Source: Bacteroidales bacterium UBA5342 (lineage in GTDB: Bacteria; Bacteroidota; Bacteroidia; Bacteroidales; UBA5342). From it: a stretch of DNA of 45,823 bases. Under the pieces are notes generated by a model. The model saw nothing but the letters and a program-made list of their open reading frames with translations, ran no database searches and was not told where the DNA came from. Below, in pieces: positions 33,822 through 42,168 of the stretch. The stretch covers positions 51,111 to 96,933 of the forward strand of contig DHQI01000096.1 in NCBI GenBank assembly GCA_002408065.1, given 5' to 3'. The stretch's first letter is position 1; each line of letters opens with the position of its first letter. The position numbers and the translations under genes were made by a program.

Positions 33822-34188
33822 GCTTTTCGTGAACTACAAAATTATGTATAGAATTATTTTTGAGAACGAAACAGAAAGAGTCCTGAAAGGACTCAATTTG
33901 AATAACCCCGCACTTCGTAAGGGCTTATTCAAATTAAACCACACCTTGGCTATGCTCAGTGCATCGCTTCTGGCTTTCAAAAAATGCTCCTTTTTTAAGA
34001 ATATCAAATTGGATACCCTGCCTTTTATGGCTCATATCTAATGTTTTGCCCTTCTTACAAGGCGATGCCTTAGCCTGTCCCGACGGTCTCGGGAGGCTGA
34101 GATAAGCCGCACTTCCATTGCTCATTATTTTTTATTGTAAACTACCGTATAACCATATTTTATTCCAAGATAAGTCTCGGAACTTTTC
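33822..34188. repeat. Intergenic cluster of abutting palindromes
   Basis: GAGTCC-tgaaa-GGACTC (33878-33894) is directly followed by AATTTGAATAA (33895-33905) / TTATTCAAATT (33925-33935), with an extra CCC/GGG inside. About 120 nt further, AAGGC-gat-GCCTT (34059-34071) abuts AGCCT-gt-CCCGA (34072-34083) / TCGGGAGGCT (34089-34098). Short open frames run through on both strands, but I judge them by-products of the palindromes. The style resembles interspersed palindromic elements I have met in Bacteroidota intergenic DNA (from memory, unchecked). The rest is unremarkable. Confidence 0.55.
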
Positions 34189-35571
34189 CTACATGGGTTT
34201 TTCAGCCGAACTATTCAGTGATTTTATATATTCGATCACCGGCTCACGATAGACCACACCCGTTGTATAAGCATTCGCATCATAGTTTTTCAGTTGTGTT
34301 TCGCCCAGATTATAAAGAAAATCATTAGTCATCAAGGTATAAGTTTTTGTTGCGTCGTAGTGACTTTTTTCGTTCATACCTCCCCATATATAGCTCTCTT
34401 CCATTTGTTTTAAACGCGACACAAAATTCTGAATATCAGCGCCACTCACCTTAAGCGTTACAAGTTCATTGTTAAAAGGCATTAGGCCAATAATATCAGC
34501 TACAGTTATTTCGCCAGCTTCGATATCTTGACGTATACTGCCGGTATTGGTGATAAAAACATCCACCTCGGGATAGGCCTTGCCCCATGCTGTCATTATC
34601 AACTCAAACATATCTTCGGATGTACGAGGAATAGTCTTTGCTGCATAGCCAATGGGTATTTCTAAAGCTTTGTTGGCTTCCGTTTCCCAAACTTTAGCCA
34701 AAGCATCAATGTCCTCATCGCGTTGTTCACTGGTGTTTTTCACCACTTCGTAGTGTAAGATTTCAGTATTTTGGGTTTTAGAATCGTAGGCTAACTCAAC
34801 TTTGATGTACGAACGCAGGTACGATTCGCTTTCAATCATTAGTACGCCATCTTTTTCTTCCAGAACCTGTCTGTGGCAATGACCTCCTGTGATAATTGGG
34901 ATGCCTACCTTTTTGGCAAAGGGCACAAGAGCTTCCATTTCATCTTTACATATATGCCCCAGAATAATGATGAGGTCTGCTCCGGCTTTTTTAAGTTCTG
35001 GTACATATTTCTGTACACTTTCTAAATAAGGCAGAAAATCTAAATTCTCAACAGCTACCGGGTTAGTTGTATTGGGTGTTTCGGTATTAGTCAAGCCAAT
35101 CAGACCTACTTTTATACCATTCGCTTCGGTGATGTGGTAGGGTTTGATAAAACAGGGTATTTCACCTTTTTTGGTGACTATATTTGCAGCCAGATAGGGG
35201 AACTGGGCTCGGTTTGCTCGTGCTTTTAAAGTGTCAAGTGAGAAGTCAAACTCATGATTACCGACCGCTGAGGCGTCATATCCCAGAGCGTTCATCACCT
35301 GAAACATCGATTGGCCTTTAAACCAAGTAGAGGCCGATGCTCCGGTCCAGTTATCACCTCCACTTAGTATCAGGTAGGCATCATTTTCGTGAGAAAAACC
35401 TTCTTTTTCTTTCCACAGTTGCATCAGCGCAGCAGCACCGTCTGCTTTTTCATTATCTGAAAACCAGCCGTGTTCATCGGCGGTGTAGAAAATGGTGAAT
35501 TTCTTGGGTTCCGTTTTACATGCACTAACAAGAACAATCAGTGTTGTCAGTATCGTTATTTTTAGTTTCAT
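34189..35571 (-). CDS. 5'-nucleotidase/2',3'-cyclic phosphodiesterase-type lipoprotein
   Basis: A 460-residue lipoprotein (signal 'TLIVLVSAC', Cys18). The N-terminal metallophosphoesterase domain has 'FYTADEHGWF', 'LSGGDNWTG', 'AVGNHEFDFS', 'IILGHICKDE' and 'ITGGHCHRQ', giving a two-metal site. The C-terminal 5'-nucleotidase domain includes 'VFITNTGSIRQDIEAGEITVADIIGLMPFNNEL' (in parts) and 'TYTLMTNDFLY'. Such enzymes dephosphorylate nucleotides outside the inner membrane so the nucleoside can be taken up. It is monocistronic with its own promoter; downstream lies only the palindrome cluster. Exact nucleotide preference is unknown. Confidence 0.9.
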   Translation of the reverse strand: MKLKITILTTLIVLVSACKTEPKKFTIFYTADEHGWFSDNEKADGAAALMQLWKEKEGFSHENDAYLILSGGDNWTGASASTWFKGQSMFQVMNALGYDASAVGNHEFDFSLDTLKARANRAQFPYLAANIVTKKGEIPCFIKPYHITEANGIKVGLIGLTNTETPNTTNPVAVENLDFLPYLESVQKYVPELKKAGADLIIILGHICKDEMEALVPFAKKVGIPIITGGHCHRQVLEEKDGVLMIESESYLRSYIKVELAYDSKTQNTEILHYEVVKNTSEQRDEDIDALAKVWETEANKALEIPIGYAAKTIPRTSEDMFELIMTAWGKAYPEVDVFITNTGSIRQDIEAGEITVADIIGLMPFNNELVTLKVSGADIQNFVSRLKQMEESYIWGGMNEKSHYDATKTYTLMTNDFLYNLGETQLKNYDANAYTTGVVYREPVIEYIKSLNSSAEKPM

Positions 35572-35593
35572 TTTTAATGAGATTTTAGATGGA

Positions 35594-35601
35594 CAAAAAT
35601 A
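35594..35601 (-). promoter_or_regulatory. -7 element of the 5'-nucleotidase promoter
   Basis: TATTTTTG on the minus strand, about 22 nt before the ATG. Confidence 0.5.
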
Positions 35602-35666
35602 CTGTAAAAAGGGCTTCGAAATGTCGCGAAAGTATGACGTTTCACGCAGATATTACTGCAGAATTG

Positions 35667-36746
35667 TTACTCTGTCTTATCCCTGTTTTTTTCGTCTGCC
35701 AGAGCAAGCACTATATTGTAGGCCAAAGCCAATACTACAGATCCTATAAAAAGCCCAATAGGGCCGGCCATTAGCATTCCGCCTATGGCGCCAAGCAAAA
35801 CAACCAGCATAGGTACACCTGCTCCATTTCCTATCAACATAGGTTTAAGGATATTGTCACTGGCACTCCAAATCACACTCCAGATAAGGAAGAGTACAGC
35901 AAGCAGTGTCGCTTCGGATGTAAAGACATAAATGATTAAAGGTAAAACAACGATAATGGTTGGTATCTGGGTTACTGCCAGGAACAAGATCAGAATAGCA
36001 ATAAAACCTGCTGCCGGAATGTCCAGAAGGAATAGTGGCAAGGTTAAAAAGAATGTTTGAATAATAGCTGTGCCTAGAATTCCCTGAACCACTGTACGAA
36101 TAGTGCTGGCGGAAAGTTTTGTCATTTTACTTCCGCGATTGTCCAGTACCATATTAAAGATTAAGTGTGCCACTTGTTGACCTTTATCGGCAAATACAAG
36201 TAGAGCTGCAGAAATAATCACAGAAGCCAGCATTAATACAAGGCTTTTTACCAGTGATGTTGCTAAACCTGTAACTTTTCCTGCCACATTTCCTAAAAAT
36301 TCACGGTTGTTTTTTAGCACTTCTGCCAGATTGTTGACCAGCTGTTCCCAGAAATTGTAAATAGGCTCACCAATTATTGCCCATTCTTTAACCTTTTCGT
36401 TAGGTAATGGGAAGTTGAGTTGCTCGTCTCCAATGGAGGAAGCCACTGTTTTAATGCTATCAATGAATGAATTACCAAACAAAGTGATGGGTAGTATGAT
36501 AATGGAAAAGCCCAATATGGCTATGATTACAGCTGATAGTTTTGGGCGCCCTCCCATCCAAGTGGTGACGTGTTTGTGAAAGGGATAAACTGCTACTGCA
36601 ATGATAATACCCCACACAATGGTGCTTAAAAAAGGTTTAAGAATAAAATAGCTGGTACCTAAAATCAGACTGATAAAACCTAGGCGGAAAAATATCTTGG
36701 TGGCTTTTTCTACATCGTTGGATTCCTTGGATGTGTTGGATTTCAT
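35667..36746 (-). CDS. AI-2E family (YdiK/PerM-like) membrane permease
   Basis: A 359-residue inner-membrane protein with a short hydrophilic start and about eight hydrophobic segments, beginning 'LGFISLILGTSYFILKPFLS' and 'VWGIIIAVAVYPF'. The family-typical central soluble stretch is followed by 'QGILGTAIIQTFFLTLPLF' and the end 'GPIGLFIGSVVLALAYNIV'. The family covers exporters of unclear substrate (one member was linked to AI-2 export, another to sodium/proton exchange). I start at the ATG at 36746, 4 nt after the rfaE2 stop; the longer open frame would overlap that gene. It is probably co-transcribed with rfaE2. Confidence 0.88.
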   Translation of the reverse strand: MKSNTSKESNDVEKATKIFFRLGFISLILGTSYFILKPFLSTIVWGIIIAVAVYPFHKHVTTWMGGRPKLSAVIIAILGFSIIILPITLFGNSFIDSIKTVASSIGDEQLNFPLPNEKVKEWAIIGEPIYNFWEQLVNNLAEVLKNNREFLGNVAGKVTGLATSLVKSLVLMLASVIISAALLVFADKGQQVAHLIFNMVLDNRGSKMTKLSASTIRTVVQGILGTAIIQTFFLTLPLFLLDIPAAGFIAILILFLAVTQIPTIIVVLPLIIYVFTSEATLLAVLFLIWSVIWSASDNILKPMLIGNGAGVPMLVVLLGAIGGMLMAGPIGLFIGSVVLALAYNIVLALADEKNRDKTE

Positions 36747-36750
36747 AATG

Positions 36751-37248
36751 TTAATAGGCTTTCTTAATCTTCTCAATCAATGCTGTGGTTGAGAATCCTT
36801 CTGTTAGTTCGATGGTTTTTACCTCACCACCTTTGGCCATAACAGTATCGTAGCCCACAATGTTCTCAGCAATGTAATCGCTGCCTTTGGTCAATATATC
36901 GGGTTGAATGACGTTGATGAGTTCTTTTGGGGTGTCTTCGTCAAAGAAAACCACCATATCCACAAAACCCAAAGCCGCTATCAATAAGGCGCGGGCTTCG
37001 TTACTATTTACCGGACGCCCTTCGCCTTTAATGGCAGAAACAGAAGCGTCCGTGTTTAAGCCAATTACCATTTTATCAGCCAGTTTGGAGGCTTCGTAAA
37101 GGTAATCGATATGTCCCTTGTGCAGAATGTCGAAACAGCCGTTTGTAAAGACAACGGTATGTCCTCTATCGGCCCATTCCTTAAGTTGAGGCTTTACCGC
37201 ATCACGGTTTAGATATATTTTAGAATGGATGGTTTGTGGTAATTTCAT
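36751..37248 (-). CDS. rfaE2: Heptose 1-phosphate adenylyltransferase (RfaE2/HldE C-terminal type)
   Basis: A 165-residue nucleotidyltransferase that makes ADP-heptose from heptose 1-phosphate and ATP for the LPS core. The HxGH-type signature is 'FTNGCFDILHKGHIDYL'. 'VIGLNTDASVSAIKGEGRPVN' (in parts) and 'DEDTPKELINVIQPDILTKGSDY' (in parts) are typical, and the end 'EGFSTTALIEKIKK' carries the conserved Ser-Thr-Thr. It is a stand-alone version, without the kinase domain that is fused in E. coli HldE. It is followed at 4 nt by the AI-2E permease. A 15-bp imperfect inverted repeat lies in the upstream spacer (37257-37315). Confidence 0.9.
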   Translation of the reverse strand: MKLPQTIHSKIYLNRDAVKPQLKEWADRGHTVVFTNGCFDILHKGHIDYLYEASKLADKMVIGLNTDASVSAIKGEGRPVNSNEARALLIAALGFVDMVVFFDEDTPKELINVIQPDILTKGSDYIAENIVGYDTVMAKGGEVKTIELTEGFSTTALIEKIKKAY

Positions 37249-37256
37249 AATGGAAT

Positions 37257-37315
37257 GAACTTGAGTGAGCTAGAGTGAATAGAAAAACTTTAGTCATTTA
37301 AGCTCACTCTAGTTC
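37257..37315. repeat. 15-bp near-perfect inverted repeat before rfaE2
   Basis: 37257-37271 and 37301-37315 are complementary at 14 of 15 positions (GAACTTGAGTGAGCT against AGCTCACTCTAGTTC). Several extra GAGTGA/TCACTT words surround them. On the minus strand it lies between panD and rfaE2. Confidence 0.6.
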
Positions 37316-37347
37316 ACTTAAGTCACTTATAAAAGACACTCTATTTC

Positions 37348-37698
37348 TTATTTTACCAACAAATTCCCTTCGCCCGGGAATATAAAAATAGGCTGATACT
37401 TCTTAGCTTCTTCAAATTCCATAGAAGCATAAGAAATAATAATGACCTGATCACCAACGGCTACTTTGCGTGCAGCGGCGCCGTTCAAGCAAATATCGCC
37501 AGATCCACGGCGCCCTTTTATAATGTATGTTTCAAAACGCTCTCCGTTATTGTTGTTGACGATTTGTACTTTTTCGTTAGGAATCATGTTTGCTGCGTCC
37601 AATAAGTCTTCGTCTATCGTAATGCTACCGATGTAGTTAAGGTTAGCATCGGTTACTTGCACATTGTGTAATTTCGATTTTACAATCTCAATATTCAT
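37348..37698 (-). CDS. panD: Aspartate 1-decarboxylase
   Basis: Makes beta-alanine from aspartate for pantothenate and coenzyme A. The 116-residue proenzyme is cleaved between Gly24 and Ser25 in 'LNYIGSITIDEDLL' to create the pyruvoyl cofactor. 'NERFETYII'-type sequence ('GERFETYIIKGRRGSG') and 'LNGAAARKVAVGDQVIIISY' are typical. Length is normal. It has its own promoter with a leader of about 17 nt. coaX, a later gene in the same pathway, is also in this window but 33 kb away. Confidence 0.95.
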   Translation of the reverse strand: MNIEIVKSKLHNVQVTDANLNYIGSITIDEDLLDAANMIPNEKVQIVNNNNGERFETYIIKGRRGSGDICLNGAAARKVAVGDQVIIISYASMEFEEAKKYQPIFIFPGEGNLLVK

Positions 37699-37720
37699 GA
37701 TTATGATTCTAAATTTTCGG

Positions 37721-37728
37721 CAAAATTA
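37721..37728 (-). promoter_or_regulatory. -7 element of the panD promoter
   Basis: TAATTTTG on the minus strand, an exact TAnnTTTG match, 22 nt before the ATG. Confidence 0.5.
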
Positions 37729-37870
37729 CGAATGTTTTAGATGAAAAGGGAAAATCCTGACAACTTTATGCTATTTTAATATTAAGCTAATTAACATAAT
37801 AATCCGAACAGCTGTTTTTTACCTTAAAAACTGCTTTTTTTCAAAATATTCGCTCCATTTGCCTCTCGCC

Positions 37871-37913
37871 GGTGATAAAAGTCACAAAAATGTCACACTT
37901 TTTTTTATTTTTG
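37871..37913 (+). promoter_or_regulatory. Hydrogenase operon promoter with a CRP/FNR-like site
   Basis: TATTTTTG (37906-37913) is the -7 element, predicting a start near 37919. GGTGA-taaaag-TCACA (37871-37886) matches the CRP-family TGTGA-N6-TCACA dyad at 9 of 10 positions. It is centred about 40 bp upstream of the start, the usual class II activator position. A second TGTCACA follows at 37891. Confidence 0.5.
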
Positions 37914-37948
37914 TACACAAGACTCAATAAATCCCAAACTCTCAACAA

Positions 37949-38344
37949 ATGACCAAAATTAAAACACTGGCTGATCTAAAGAAGATGAGATCAAGCTTAA
38001 AGGGCGAAATAGAGCTTCGCCAACAAAGTGAAAATCCCGATAGTGTTGTTCAGGTAAAAGTAGGTATGGGCACTTGCGGTATTGTATCCGGTGCCAAAGA
38101 GACCATTACTTTTTTCAGTGAAGCCTTGCGCAAAAGAGATATTCCTGCCGTTGTAACTCAAACAGGCTGTATGGGATACTGTCATTCAGAACCTACCGTA
38201 GAAGTTACCCTTCAAGGCAAAGAGCCCATTCTGTTCGGTAATGTAGACCCGGCTAAAGCTGACGAGATTATTGAAAAATATATCAAGAAAGGACAGCTTG
38301 TGGACGGTGTTATTCCTATTACATTCAAAACCATCGAAGACTAA
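37949..38344 (+). CDS. Thioredoxin-like [2Fe-2S] ferredoxin of the hydrogenase operon
   Basis: A 131-residue protein. Four cysteines in the arrangement 'MGTCGIVSGA' and 'TQTGCMGYCHSEP' match the C-x(many)-C ... C-x3-C pattern of thioredoxin-fold 2Fe-2S ferredoxins, with the first pair reduced to one Cys in the by-eye reading. It is the first gene of the operon, upstream of hydB, whose own N-terminus has a similar domain. Such stand-alone subunits are found with NADH-linked [FeFe]-hydrogenases and may be an extra electron-transfer subunit. Its exact place in the complex is not known from sequence. Confidence 0.8.
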   Translation: MTKIKTLADLKKMRSSLKGEIELRQQSENPDSVVQVKVGMGTCGIVSGAKETITFFSEALRKRDIPAVVTQTGCMGYCHSEPTVEVTLQGKEPILFGNVDPAKADEIIEKYIKKGQLVDGVIPITFKTIED

Positions 38345-38439
38345 ACTTTTGATTGGTGCTGTGCGCTATGCAGGGCATCTCCAGAGGGAAGACTCTGTTT
38401 AACATAAATATACCCAAACTCATAAACTCTTAACTAAGA

Positions 38440-40233
38440 ATGGCAGATTATAAATTCCATTTATTGGTGTGTGGAGGTACTGGTTGTCACGCTTCTAATA
38501 GCGATGTATTGGCCGAAAACCTCAAAGCAGAACTGGCTGAGCATAAACTCTCAGAAGAAGTTCAGGTGGTAAGTACCGGATGCTTCGGTTTTTGTGAAAA
38601 AGGACCTATTGTAAAGGTCGTGCCTGACAACACATTCTACACCCAAGTAGCTCCTGACGATGCACGCGACATTGTCGAGGAGCATGTGATCAAAGGACGC
38701 AAAGTAGAGCGCCTACTCTATGTAGATCCTAATAAAAAAGAGCAAATAGGCGACTCTAAACACATGGATTTTTACAAAAAACAGTTACGTATAGCTTTGC
38801 GTAATTGTGGTTTTATAAATCCTGAAAATATCGATGAAGCCATCGCTCGCGATTCTTATGCTGCTATGGCTAAGGTGCTTTCAGAAATGACACCAAAAGA
38901 TGTTATTCAAGTCATCAAGGAAAGTGGTCTTCGTGGACGTGGAGGGGGCGGTTTTCCAACAGGATTGAAATGGGAAATTGCAGCTAACAACGAGGCTGAT
39001 CAAAAATATGTGGTTTGTAATGCTGATGAAGGTGACCCGGGAGCTTTTATGGATCGTTCCATTCTGGAGGGGGATCCTCATACGGTGCTCGAAGCTATGG
39101 CTATCTGTGGCTATTCTATGGGGGCTGACAAAGGGGTTATTTACATCCGTGCTGAATATCCTTTGGCTATACACCGACTGAAAGTGGCTTTAAAACAGGC
39201 CCGTGAATACGGCTTGCTTGGTACTAACATTATGGATACCGGCTTCAATCATGATATTGAATTGCGTTATGGAGCAGGCGCTTTTGTGTGTGGCGAAGAA
39301 ACCGCGCTTATCCGTTCGATGGAAGGAAAACGTGGTGAACCGACTTCAAAGCCCCCTTTTCCGGCACAGGAAGGTTTCAATAAAAAACCAACAAACGTTA
39401 ACAACGTAGAGACCTTTGCTAATATTCCGCCGATTATTCTTAAAGGTTCTGATTGGTTTAGCTCTATTGGTTCTGAAAAATCAAAAGGCACAAAAGTATT
39501 TGCCTTAGCAGGAAAAATCAATAATGTGGGTTTGATAGAGGTGCCAATGGGAACCACTTTGCGTGAAGTGATTTACGAAATAGGTGGTGGCATCAAAGAT
39601 GGAAAGAAGTTTAAAGCCGTACAAACTGGTGGTCCTTCTGGTGGTTGTCTTACGGAAAAACATTTGGATACGCCCATTGATTTCGATAATCTGCTGGCAG
39701 TAGGTTCTATGATGGGATCGGGCGGTATGATTGTGATGGATGAGGACGACTGTATGGTGTCTGTGGCAAAATTCTTCCTTGAGTTCACAGTGGAAGAATC
39801 GTGTGGTAAGTGTGCGCCTTGCCGTATTGGTAATAAGCGTTTACATGAGCTTCTAGTGAAAATTACTGAAGGAAAAGCCACAAAGAAAGACATTCGTAAT
39901 ATGCGCAACTTGTGCCACGTCATCAAAGATACCTCTTTGTGTGGTTTAGGGCAAACCTCGCCTAACCCGGTACTCTCAACTTTGGAGAATTTTTATGATG
40001 AGTATATGGAACACGTAGAAAACCATAATTGTCCGGCAGGACAGTGTAAGGCTTTGATGCGTTATTATGTATTGCCCGACAAATGTATTGGTTGTGGTGC
40101 CTGTGCCCGGGCTTGTCCTGTAGGAGCTATTTCGGGTGAGCGCAAAAAAGAGCACGTAATTGACCAACACTTGTGTATCAAATGTGGTGCTTGTCTTGAG
40201 AAATGTAAATTTGATTCAATCATTGTAAAATAA
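38440..40233 (+). CDS. hydB: NAD(P)H-binding flavoprotein subunit of [FeFe]-hydrogenase (HydB, NuoF-like)
   Basis: A 597-residue subunit. In order: a thioredoxin-like 2Fe-2S domain ('CGGTGCHASNSD', 'STGCFGFC'); the NuoF core with FMN/NADH motifs 'GLRGRGGGGFPTGLKW' and 'ADEGDPGAFMDRSILEGDPH'; the N3-type 4Fe-4S site 'ESCGKCAPCRIGNKRL' plus a later 'TSLCGLG'; and two C-terminal 4Fe-4S motifs, 'KCIGCGACARACPVG' and 'LCIKCGACLEKCKFD'. It exchanges electrons between NAD(H), flavin and the iron-sulfur wire, and in bifurcating HydABC enzymes it is the proposed bifurcation site. It follows the 2Fe-2S protein by about 95 nt and precedes hydA by 9 nt. Confidence 0.95.
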   Translation: MADYKFHLLVCGGTGCHASNSDVLAENLKAELAEHKLSEEVQVVSTGCFGFCEKGPIVKVVPDNTFYTQVAPDDARDIVEEHVIKGRKVERLLYVDPNKKEQIGDSKHMDFYKKQLRIALRNCGFINPENIDEAIARDSYAAMAKVLSEMTPKDVIQVIKESGLRGRGGGGFPTGLKWEIAANNEADQKYVVCNADEGDPGAFMDRSILEGDPHTVLEAMAICGYSMGADKGVIYIRAEYPLAIHRLKVALKQAREYGLLGTNIMDTGFNHDIELRYGAGAFVCGEETALIRSMEGKRGEPTSKPPFPAQEGFNKKPTNVNNVETFANIPPIILKGSDWFSSIGSEKSKGTKVFALAGKINNVGLIEVPMGTTLREVIYEIGGGIKDGKKFKAVQTGGPSGGCLTEKHLDTPIDFDNLLAVGSMMGSGGMIVMDEDDCMVSVAKFFLEFTVEESCGKCAPCRIGNKRLHELLVKITEGKATKKDIRNMRNLCHVIKDTSLCGLGQTSPNPVLSTLENFYDEYMEHVENHNCPAGQCKALMRYYVLPDKCIGCGACARACPVGAISGERKKEHVIDQHLCIKCGACLEKCKFDSIIVK

Positions 40234-40242
40234 TCGACAGTA

Positions 40243-42006
40243 ATGGTAAAATTAACAATAGACGGTAAAGCGGTAGAGGTTGAAGCTGGCTCTACCATTC
40301 TGGATGCAGCCAAGAAAGTTGGGATTAACATTCCTACGCTCTGCCATATGGAGATGAAGGATATGTGCATCGAAAATAAACCGGCAGGGTGTCGCATTTG
40401 TGTGGTTGAAGTAGAAGGACGCCGCAACCTGGCGCCATCGTGTGCTACAGCTGTGAGCGAAGGTATGGTAGTGAAAACAAATACTATACGTGTTCTTAAC
40501 GCCCGGCGTGTGGTGATGGAGTTGATTCTGTCTGATCACCCGGCAGACTGTTTGGTATGTGCTAAAAACGGCAACTGCGATTTGCAGTCGATGGCACAAC
40601 GCCTCGATGTTACAGAAATACGTTATGCCGGGGTGCAGTCGACCTATCGTGAGGATTTTTCTCCTTCCATTATCCGCGATATGGATAAGTGTATCATGTG
40701 TCGTCGATGCGAAACAATGTGTAACGAAGTACAAACGGTAGGAGCCCTTTCGGGGGTTAACCGTGGTTTTGAAGCTGTGGTGGCTCCCGCTTTTGAGCAA
40801 GACCTTGAAAAATCTGTATGTACGTATTGTGGTCAGTGTGTGGCCGTTTGTCCTACAGGAGCCCTTACCGAAGTGAATAATACTAACCGTGTGATAGCGG
40901 CATTGGCCAACCCTAAGAAAAAAGTAGTGGTACAGGTAGCACCGGCAGTACGGGCTGCTTTAGGCGAAGAGTTCGGTCTGGAACCGGGTACGCTGGTAAC
41001 TGGTAAAATGGTAGCAGCCCTAAGAAATCTTGGTTTCGACAGTGTGTTTGACACCGACTTTGCTGCTGACCTTACCATTATGGAAGAGGGGACAGAATTG
41101 CTCGATCGCTTAACTAAGCACCTTAATGGAGAGAAAACCCACTTGCCCATCCTGACCTCTTGTTGTCCGGCGTGGGTTAACTTTTTTGAAAAACAATTCC
41201 CGGAATTTAAGGATATTCCATCTACGGCACGTTCGCCTCAACAGATGTTTGGTTCCATTGCCAAAACTTATTATGCCGATAAAATAGGCGTAGATCGCAG
41301 CGACCTTATCGTGGTGTCTATTATGCCTTGTCTGGCTAAGAAATACGAATGTCAGCGTGATGAGTTTAAGGTAGAAGGTAATCCGGATGTGGATTTTGCA
41401 TTGACGACCCGCGAACTAGGTGGCTTGATAAAACGTGCTAATATCGATTTTAACAGCTTGGCAGATGAGGATTTCGACAAGCCATTAGGCGAAAGTACCG
41501 GTGCTGGTGTTATCTTTGGTGTCACTGGTGGGGTGATTGAGGCTGCTGTACGTACGGCTTACGAGGTTTACACTAAAAAAACACTGAAAAGTGTTGACTT
41601 TACGGAGTTGCGTGGTATGGAAGGTATCCGTCATGCCACGGTTGATTTTGATGGTTTGGAGCTTAATATCGGTATTGCACACGGGCTGGGTAATGCCCGT
41701 GAGTTGCTGGAAAGTATCCGTCGCGGCGAAAACAAGTTCCATGCTATAGAGATCATGTCGTGTCCGGGCGGATGTATTGGTGGTGGTGGACAGCCTTGGC
41801 ACCATGGTAAGCAGGATGTGCTGAAAGCGCGTGCTAAAGCAATCTATGCCGAGGATGTAGGCAAAACCATCCGTAAATCGCATGAGAATCCTTATATTAT
41901 CAAGCTTTATGAAGAGTTTTTAGGCCAACCAATGAGTGACAAGGCGCATCATTTGCTGCACACCAATTACTTTGATAGAGAAGTTAAATTTGAAGTTAAA
42001 AAGTGA
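40243..42006 (+). CDS. hydA: [FeFe]-hydrogenase catalytic subunit (HydA)
   Basis: A 587-residue subunit that reduces protons or oxidises H2. The N-terminus has a plant-type 2Fe-2S site ('TLCHMEMKDMC', 'AGCRICVVEV', 'PSCATAV'), the His/Cys 4Fe-4S site 'HPADCLVCAKNGNCDLQ' and two 4Fe-4S motifs ('KCIMCRRCETMC', 'VCTYCGQCVAVCP'). The H-cluster motifs are L1 'TSCCPAW', L2 'MPCLAKKYE' and L3 'MSCPGGCIGGGGQP'; the small-subunit-like C-terminus follows. All H-cluster cysteines are present. Maturases HydEFG are not in this window. Repeat copy B separates it from hydC. Trimeric, NAD- and possibly ferredoxin-linked use is inferred from the gene set. Confidence 0.97.
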   Translation: MVKLTIDGKAVEVEAGSTILDAAKKVGINIPTLCHMEMKDMCIENKPAGCRICVVEVEGRRNLAPSCATAVSEGMVVKTNTIRVLNARRVVMELILSDHPADCLVCAKNGNCDLQSMAQRLDVTEIRYAGVQSTYREDFSPSIIRDMDKCIMCRRCETMCNEVQTVGALSGVNRGFEAVVAPAFEQDLEKSVCTYCGQCVAVCPTGALTEVNNTNRVIAALANPKKKVVVQVAPAVRAALGEEFGLEPGTLVTGKMVAALRNLGFDSVFDTDFAADLTIMEEGTELLDRLTKHLNGEKTHLPILTSCCPAWVNFFEKQFPEFKDIPSTARSPQQMFGSIAKTYYADKIGVDRSDLIVVSIMPCLAKKYECQRDEFKVEGNPDVDFALTTRELGGLIKRANIDFNSLADEDFDKPLGESTGAGVIFGVTGGVIEAAVRTAYEVYTKKTLKSVDFTELRGMEGIRHATVDFDGLELNIGIAHGLGNARELLESIRRGENKFHAIEIMSCPGGCIGGGGQPWHHGKQDVLKARAKAIYAEDVGKTIRKSHENPYIIKLYEEFLGQPMSDKAHHLLHTNYFDREVKFEVKK

Positions 42007-42008
42007 CA

Positions 42009-42152
42009 TTAATAAAACGCCGATAACTTTGTTATGCCATTTTTGAAAAAAGTCATCCCGATGTACATTGGGACTCCTTGATTTTCAAAAACAGCAAGCC
42101 TTGTTCTCGACGCTTTCTTAAGTCTCTTTCTTGAAACAAGATTTTTAAAAAA
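42009..42152 (+). repeat. Dispersed structured repeat, copy B
   Basis: Colinear with 26254-26383 (about 84% identity over 112 positions by hand count). The outer stem is one pair longer here: TTTTTGAAAA (42040-42049) with TTTTCAAAAA (42082-42091). The inner hairpin (42055-42074) keeps pairing through a G-U where copy A has G-C. It lies between hydA and hydC. Confidence 0.8.
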
Positions 42153-42168
42153 CTAAAACCTTACAACT

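Noticed and set aside
33796..34125. Short frames of 81 aa (+) and 63 aa (-) in the palindrome cluster
   Set aside because: They run straight through perfect hairpins and a terminator loop, and neither has a credible start context, so they are likely by-products of repeats.
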